From QHXW01 sp041486185 (GTDB lineage Bacteria > Acidobacteriota > Terriglobia > Bryobacterales > Bryobacteraceae): a stretch of DNA of 10,152 nt. Every line of letters starts with the position of its first letter. Position 1 is the first letter of the stretch. Shown one piece after another: positions 6,931 through 10,152 of this stretch. Made by a program: the position numbers and the translations under genes. The notes beneath the pieces were generated by a model. The model saw only the letters and a program-made list of their open reading frames with translations, did no database searches and was not told where the DNA came from. The DNA lies in contig JBGPKX010000224.1 in assembly GCA_041486185.1 (NCBI GenBank), positions 1 to 10,152 on the forward strand, in the 5' to 3' direction.

Positions 6931-8052
6931 TTAACTATTCAACTGTTGCCAGGTCATTTCCTTAGTACTGTAGATGGATTCGCGCGCCATGATAGCCGTT
7001 AACGTGCTCTCGGCGGCTGTGAAAGCGGCGTTCTCGATTTTTCCAGTGCGCGCGCCTTCCACGAATTCGTTTACAGCGTCCTGCGTGATATCGCCCTTGG
7101 TGACCACTTCCTCGGGCGGAGCGTCCTTACTGCGGTAGATCTTGTACCCGCGGCGCGAAGTCGTCACCGCGCCACGCTCGCAGATGAATGTCTCCGAGAT
7201 GTCGCTGAAACCGCCCGTGGAAAACTGGTTGGAGCTGTAGCTGAAAACCACGCCGTTCTCGAAGGTAAATGTAGCAGCCAGGTTGTCCAGGATATTGCCG
7301 ATATTCGTCCGGACCTGCCGCCCGCCGTAGCCGAACGCGCGCACCGGGTGCGTGCCCATGAACCAGTTGACCACGTCGAGATTGTGGCAATTCTGTTCCA
7401 CGATGATGTCGCCCGAGCGCTCGCGATAGAAGAGCCAGTTGCGCATCTGCTCTTCACTCGAGGCCACGCCTTCGCGAACCGGCAGCCCGCCGCCCAGCCA
7501 GGAAGCGCGCACCATCTTGATTCCGCCCAGCTCACCGGATTTCACGATTTCATATGCCCGCCGGTAGTCCTTGCCGTAGCGCTGCTGATAATCGACCGAG
7601 ATTCGCTTGGTCTTGTCGGCCTGCTTGGCGGCCGCAACCACGCGCCGGCAACCCGCCGGATCGACCCCCGCGGGCTTCTCCATGAAAATATGCTTGCGCG
7701 ACTTCACGGCGGCTTCGAAGTGCTCGGGATGCAGATAGGGCGGCGTGGCGATATAGACCGCGTCCACGTCGCTCGCCAGCAGATCGTGATAGTTCTTGAA
7801 GGTCCTGGCGCCGGAGAATTTCTGCGTCGCCGCCGCCAACTGGTCGTCGTAGATGTCGCACACCGCCGCAATCTTGGCAAATTCGTTCTTGGTGAACAGG
7901 CCGCTGACATAGGTGCCCCTGCGCCCGCAACCGATCAATCCTACCGACAACGCGGAATTCGCTTGTGCGCCGCGCACCGTCTGTGGCTTCAACAGAAGCA
8001 GGCCGCCGGCACTGGCCGCCATCAGGTCGCGGCGAGTCGTTTCATGTTTCAT
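6931..8052 (-). CDS. Gfo/Idh/MocA-family oxidoreductase with Tat-type leader
   Basis: With the ATG at 8052 the protein has 373 residues. It begins with a twin-arginine leader, TTRRDLMAASAGGLLLL (5-21), suggesting Tat export to the periplasm. The NAD(P)-binding Rossmann motif is VGLIGCGRRG (37-46), the family EKP motif is at 125-127 (IFMEKPAG), and NCHNLD at 221-226 matches the catalytic region of the C-terminal alpha/beta domain (H223 and D226 likely). The family oxidises or reduces sugars and related compounds, or acts through an NAD-dependent redox cycle on glycosides; the exact substrate is not evident. Start 8052 is chosen because GGGAG sits eight bases upstream and the Tat leader begins there. 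The 21 codons further upstream look non-coding. A strong terminator follows the gene. It is divergent from the glycosyltransferase fusion with 69 bases between the starts. Exported, folded cofactor-containing members of this family are common in Acidobacteria and Planctomycetes. Confidence 0.92.
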   Translation of the reverse strand: MKHETTRRDLMAASAGGLLLLKPQTVRGAQANSALSVGLIGCGRRGTYVSGLFTKNEFAKIAAVCDIYDDQLAAATQKFSGARTFKNYHDLLASDVDAVYIATPPYLHPEHFEAAVKSRKHIFMEKPAGVDPAGCRRVVAAAKQADKTKRISVDYQQRYGKDYRRAYEIVKSGELGGIKMVRASWLGGGLPVREGVASSEEQMRNWLFYRERSGDIIVEQNCHNLDVVNWFMGTHPVRAFGYGGRQVRTNIGNILDNLAATFTFENGVVFSYSSNQFSTGGFSDISETFICERGAVTTSRRGYKIYRSKDAPPEEVVTKGDITQDAVNEFVEGARTGKIENAAFTAAESTLTAIMARESIYSTKEMTWQQLNS

Positions 8053-8121
8053 TTTGATTGCTCCCGAGTCTCCCAGTGTACTGCGAAGCCGTCCGGTACG
8101 ATAACCTGTCAGCATTCACGC
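8053..8121. promoter_or_regulatory. Divergent promoter region
   Basis: These 69 bases separate two divergent start codons and must hold promoter elements for both unless one gene is transcribed from elsewhere. For the plus strand, TACGAT at 8097-8102 (four of six to TATAAT) ends 19 bases before the ATG at 8122. For the minus strand, TACACT lies 22 bases before the ATG at 8052. Neither has a convincing -35. A GGGAG Shine-Dalgarno sequence (8062-8066 region, minus strand) serves the oxidoreductase, and none is clear for the glycosyltransferase. Confidence 0.4.
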
Positions 8122-9531
8122 ATGAAGCTTTCCATCCTGATGCCCGTCTACAACGAGCGGACTGTTGTGGAGCGATGCATCGCGCAGGTGTTGACCGCGC
8201 CCCTCCCCGAAGAAATGGAACGTGAGCTGATCGTCGTCGACGACCGCTCGACTGACGGCACCTGGCTCATCCTCGAACGCCTGGCCGCGCAGTATCCGCA
8301 GATTCGCCTTTTCCGCCACGAGGTGAACGCCGGAAAAGGAGCCGCCGTGCGCACCGCCATCCAGCAGGCCACCGGCGATTTCTCCATCATCCAGGATGCC
8401 GATCTCGAGTATGATCCTTCCGAATACCCGATCCTCATTCGTCCACTGCTCGACGGCCGCGCCGACGCCGTCTTCGGCTCGCGCTACCTTGCCGGCGGGC
8501 AGACGCGCGTGCTGCTGTTCTGGCACTCCATGATGAACAAGCTGCTCACCACCGTCTCCAACATGTTCTGCAATCTCAAGCTGACGGACATGGAGACCTG
8601 CTACAAAGTTTTCCACACCGATCTGTTGAAGAGCATTCCCATCCGCTCCAACCGCTTCGGCTTCGAGCCCGAAATCGTCATGAAATCGGCCAAGCGCAAG
8701 CTGCGGATCTACGAAGTCCCGATCAGTTATCACGGCCGCACTTACGAAGAGGGCAAGAAGATTGGCTGGAAGGATGGGGTCAAGGCGCTGGGCGTGGTGT
8801 TGAAGTTCTGGCTGATCGACGACCTCTATGCCACGCCCTACGGCCGCGCCTTCCTGAACAACCTCACCGGCACGCCGCAGTACCTGAGCTGGCTGGCGCG
8901 CGTATTGCGGCCGTTCCTGGGGGACACGGTACTCGAGGCCGGCGCAGGCATCGGCAACATCTCGGCGCGTCTCATGAGCCGCCGCCTGCTATATGTGGCG
9001 GGCGAGAAGGACCCGCTTTACCTGCACGCGCTGCGCAATCGCTTCCTGCGCACGCCGAATGTCCGTGTGCGCCAGTTGGATCCCGAATGCGCCGCCGATT
9101 TTCAAGGGCTGGAGGAATCGTTCGACACAGTGTTGTGCGTTAACGTACTCGAATATGTGTCCGATCCGGCCGCGACGGTGATGACGCTGGAGCGGACCCT
9201 GAAGCCGGGTGGGGTGCTGATCGTCTTAGTGCCGCAGGGCCGCGGATTATACGGCTCGCTCGATCGCGCTATGGGCCATAAGCGCCGCTTCCAGCGTGAC
9301 GAAGCCATCCGCCTGATGCAGGAGGCGGGCTTGAAAGTGGAGAAACTCCGCAGCCTGAACAAGATCAGCGCGCCGTCCTGGTGGCTTTACAGCCGCGTCT
9401 TGGGCACGTCCCACATCGGCAAACTGGCGCTGAAGTTATTCGACAAGACGGTATGGATCTGGCGGCGCATCGACGGCGCGCTGCCGTGGCGCGGCCTGTC
9501 GCTGATTCTGGTAGCGCGCAAAGATCGATAG
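8122..9531 (+). CDS. Bifunctional family 2 glycosyltransferase / class I SAM methyltransferase fusion
   Basis: One 469-residue frame joins two enzymes. Residues 1-235 form a GT2 glycosyltransferase (GT-A fold, related to dolichol-phosphate mannosyltransferase-like enzymes): MPVYNERT (7-14), VVDDRSTDGT (38-47), the DAD metal/nucleotide-sugar motif (92-94), GSRY (119-122), TDMETCYKVF (155-164) and FGFEPE (179-184). Residues about 255-469 form a class I methyltransferase: motif I VLEAGAGIGNIS (270-281), acidic E295, NVLEYVSDP (341-349), LKPGG (360-364) and MGHKRRF (384-390), the last common in methyltransferases of cell-envelope and polysaccharide clusters. The glycosyltransferase half has no C-terminal transmembrane pair. 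A role in building a methylated glycolipid or polysaccharide is likely but inferred. The ATG at 8122 is preferred because MKLSILMPVYNE is the standard GT2 start; the frame stays open further upstream only because it is antisense to the oxidoreductase. The motifs of both domains look intact. Confidence 0.93.
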   Translation: MKLSILMPVYNERTVVERCIAQVLTAPLPEEMERELIVVDDRSTDGTWLILERLAAQYPQIRLFRHEVNAGKGAAVRTAIQQATGDFSIIQDADLEYDPSEYPILIRPLLDGRADAVFGSRYLAGGQTRVLLFWHSMMNKLLTTVSNMFCNLKLTDMETCYKVFHTDLLKSIPIRSNRFGFEPEIVMKSAKRKLRIYEVPISYHGRTYEEGKKIGWKDGVKALGVVLKFWLIDDLYATPYGRAFLNNLTGTPQYLSWLARVLRPFLGDTVLEAGAGIGNISARLMSRRLLYVAGEKDPLYLHALRNRFLRTPNVRVRQLDPECAADFQGLEESFDTVLCVNVLEYVSDPAATVMTLERTLKPGGVLIVLVPQGRGLYGSLDRAMGHKRRFQRDEAIRLMQEAGLKVEKLRSLNKISAPSWWLYSRVLGTSHIGKLALKLFDKTVWIWRRIDGALPWRGLSLILVARKDR

Positions 9532-9614
9532 AACACGCAGGCCTCACGTTTGTTCACGCCTGCACAAAAGATACAAGTGCAAGCGACGTCCGGAATCCGC
9601 ACATAAGCCAACAG

Positions 9615-9790
9615 ATCAACGCCGAGACGCCGAGAGCGCCGAGGCCGGGGAGGATGTTTTCTTTGCGTTCTCATAGCTGGCGTCCTACGACAACTCCCCT
9701 TAGAGCGGTCCTCGATTCCACCCGCCCGGTGAGGAGTGAAGCGGCCAAACTTCCCTGTGTTCTCGGCGGTCTCTGCGTCTCGGCGTTGAT
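9615..9790. repeat. MITE/REP-like element with 29-base terminal inverted repeats
   Basis: Bases 9615-9643 and 9762-9790 are reverse complements at 27 of 29 positions. The left arm begins ATCAACGCCGAGACGCC and the right arm ends GGCGTCTCGGCGTTGAT when its one mismatch in that stretch is ignored. Each arm is built from 8-9-base units: ATCAACGCC, GAGACGCC, GAGAGCGCC on the left and TGTGTTCTC, GGCGGTCTC, TGCGTCTC, GGCGTTGAT on the right. The 118-base interior shows no gene. AG flanks both ends, which might be a 2-base target duplication but could be chance. Purine/pyrimidine-rich intergenic repeats of this general look (GCAGAGAC- or GCCGAGAC-type units) are familiar from several environmental bacterial genomes, by recollection only. 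It could fold into a long hairpin in RNA or single-stranded DNA. Confidence 0.75.
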
Positions 9791-9863
9791 AGTGGCCTTT
9801 TGTTTTCCCTCGCTAAGTACGGATCAGGGGCGCTGCCGGCTGCGACCGTGACTCGTCTCGCGC

Positions 9864-9869
9864 TATGAT
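9864..9869 (+). promoter_or_regulatory. Candidate -10 box for the sigma factor gene
   Basis: TATGAT matches five of six bases of TATAAT and ends 20 bases before the ATG at 9890. The best -35 is CTGCGA (9840-9845) with an 18-base spacer, three of six matches. The leader would be short and lacks a clear Shine-Dalgarno sequence. Confidence 0.4.
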
Positions 9870-9889
9870 AGAAGCTTCCCCGTATTGCG

Positions 9890-10152
9890 ATGTCCGCCAT
9901 GAGCAGCCCGATCGAAATCGACGACGAAGCCGCCATAGTTGCACAGGCACGCCTGGGCGATGCGAAGGCTTTCACCGAGCTGCTGCGGCGCTATGAAGGC
10001 AAGATCTTTCGCCTGGCGCTGCACATCACGCAGAATCGCGAAGACGCCGAAGACGTGCTACAGGAAGCGTTTCTGAAGGCTTACGAGCACCTCGGCCAAT
10101 TCCAGGGGCAGTCGAAGTTTTATACCTGGATCGTGCGCATCGCGGTGAATCA
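9890..10152 (+). CDS. ECF-type RNA polymerase sigma factor, 3' end beyond the window
   Basis: The first 87 codons of a sigma-70-family protein are present; the rest lies past the right edge. After a short N-terminal segment, residues 15-87 match region 2: VAQARLGDAKAFTELLRRYE (17-36), then the core-binding DAEDVLQEAFLKAYEHL (52-68), then FQGQSKFYTWIVRIAVN (71-87), which corresponds to the part that contacts the -10 element. The lack of region 1 and the early position of region 2 indicate an extracytoplasmic-function (RpoE-like) sigma factor, which would direct transcription of a stress or envelope regulon. Start 9890 gives MSAMSSPIEI; the second ATG at 9899 is an equally possible start. A partner anti-sigma factor might follow outside the window. 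Region 4 is not visible, so the subfamily cannot be assigned. Confidence 0.9.
   Translation, partial: MSAMSSPIEIDDEAAIVAQARLGDAKAFTELLRRYEGKIFRLALHITQNREDAEDVLQEAFLKAYEHLGQFQGQSKFYTWIVRIAVN

Larger units (their letters stand above)
9532..9889. other. Intergenic region between the glycosyltransferase fusion and the sigma factor
   Basis: The 358 bases hold no credible gene. From left to right there is a short GCAGGC/GCCTGC inverted repeat (9537-9563) that lacks a T-tract, the inverted-repeat element at 9615-9790, a T-rich stretch just after it (9797-9808), and a candidate -10 box for the sigma factor (9864-9869). The long open frames here consist of the repeat itself read through and are not considered genes. 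Confidence 0.6.

Noticed and set aside
7348..8121. In-frame upstream extension of the glycosyltransferase (258 codons)
   Set aside because: It is entirely antisense to the well-supported oxidoreductase gene and its spacer, and the translation looks like reverse-strand shadow. The GT2 fold starts at MKLSILMPVYNE.
8116..8733. Minus-strand open frame of 205 codons opposite the glycosyltransferase
   Set aside because: It is an antisense shadow of conserved GT2 motifs and has no independent support.
9537..9563. GCAGGC/GCCTGC inverted repeat as a terminator for the fusion gene
   Set aside because: It has a six-base stem with a 15-base loop and no T-tract on the plus strand.
9615..9790. Possible CRISPR array from the repeated GCCGAGA units
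   Set aside because: Units are 8-9 bases, contiguous and without spacers, and no cas genes are nearby. The layout is a pair of inverted arms.
9387..9851. Open frames on both strands reading through the intergenic repeat
   Set aside because: Composition follows the inverted repeat and the end of the fusion gene. There is no domain, ribosome binding site or plausible protein.

Overview
The window looks like a chromosomal segment of a high-G+C acidobacterium of the Solibacter/Bryobacter type. The main evidence is the C-terminal domain of the large secreted protein encoded on the minus strand (3841-6819). It has the run 'GIAPGALATIYGTTLAGG', then 'QINFLAPTDIMPG' and 'EIYCTGLGAV', the pattern of the Solibacter-type C-terminal domain (TIGR03437), which is greatly expanded in that group. 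No phage, plasmid, CRISPR or defence module is visible. Most of the window is ordinary chromosomal gene content with some lineage-specific architecture.

Left part, plus strand (1-3304). After a 353-base stretch with no recognisable gene come der (ribosome-assembly GTPase, start placed at 354), a predicted membrane-anchored class I SAM methyltransferase whose start overlaps the der end by 17 bases, and, 49 bases further on, iolB (5-deoxy-glucuronate isomerase). A candidate intrinsic terminator (3371-3399) lies after iolB, where it meets the minus-strand block.

Middle, minus strand (3398-8052). In transcription order there is a Gfo/Idh/MocA-family oxidoreductase with a Tat-type leader (8052 to 6931), followed by a strong intrinsic terminator. 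Next, from its own putative promoter, comes a 992-residue secreted multidomain protein with a HEAGH zinc-protease motif, and then a Bcp-type peroxiredoxin whose ATG shares one base with the preceding stop codon (TAATG). The last two probably form an operon.

Right part, plus strand (8122-10152). A single 469-residue protein fuses a family 2 glycosyltransferase to a SAM-dependent methyltransferase and is divergent from the oxidoreductase. A 358-base intergenic region follows, containing a MITE- or REP-like element whose 29-base arms form an inverted repeat (27 of 29 positions). The window ends inside an ECF-type RNA polymerase sigma factor, of which the first 87 codons are present.

The observations most worth following up are the intergenic inverted-repeat element at 9615-9790, the domain architecture of the secreted putative metalloprotease, the glycosyltransferase-methyltransferase fusion, and a shared promoter-like box about 20 bases upstream of the start codon of several leading genes, with almost no leader and no clear Shine-Dalgarno sequence.
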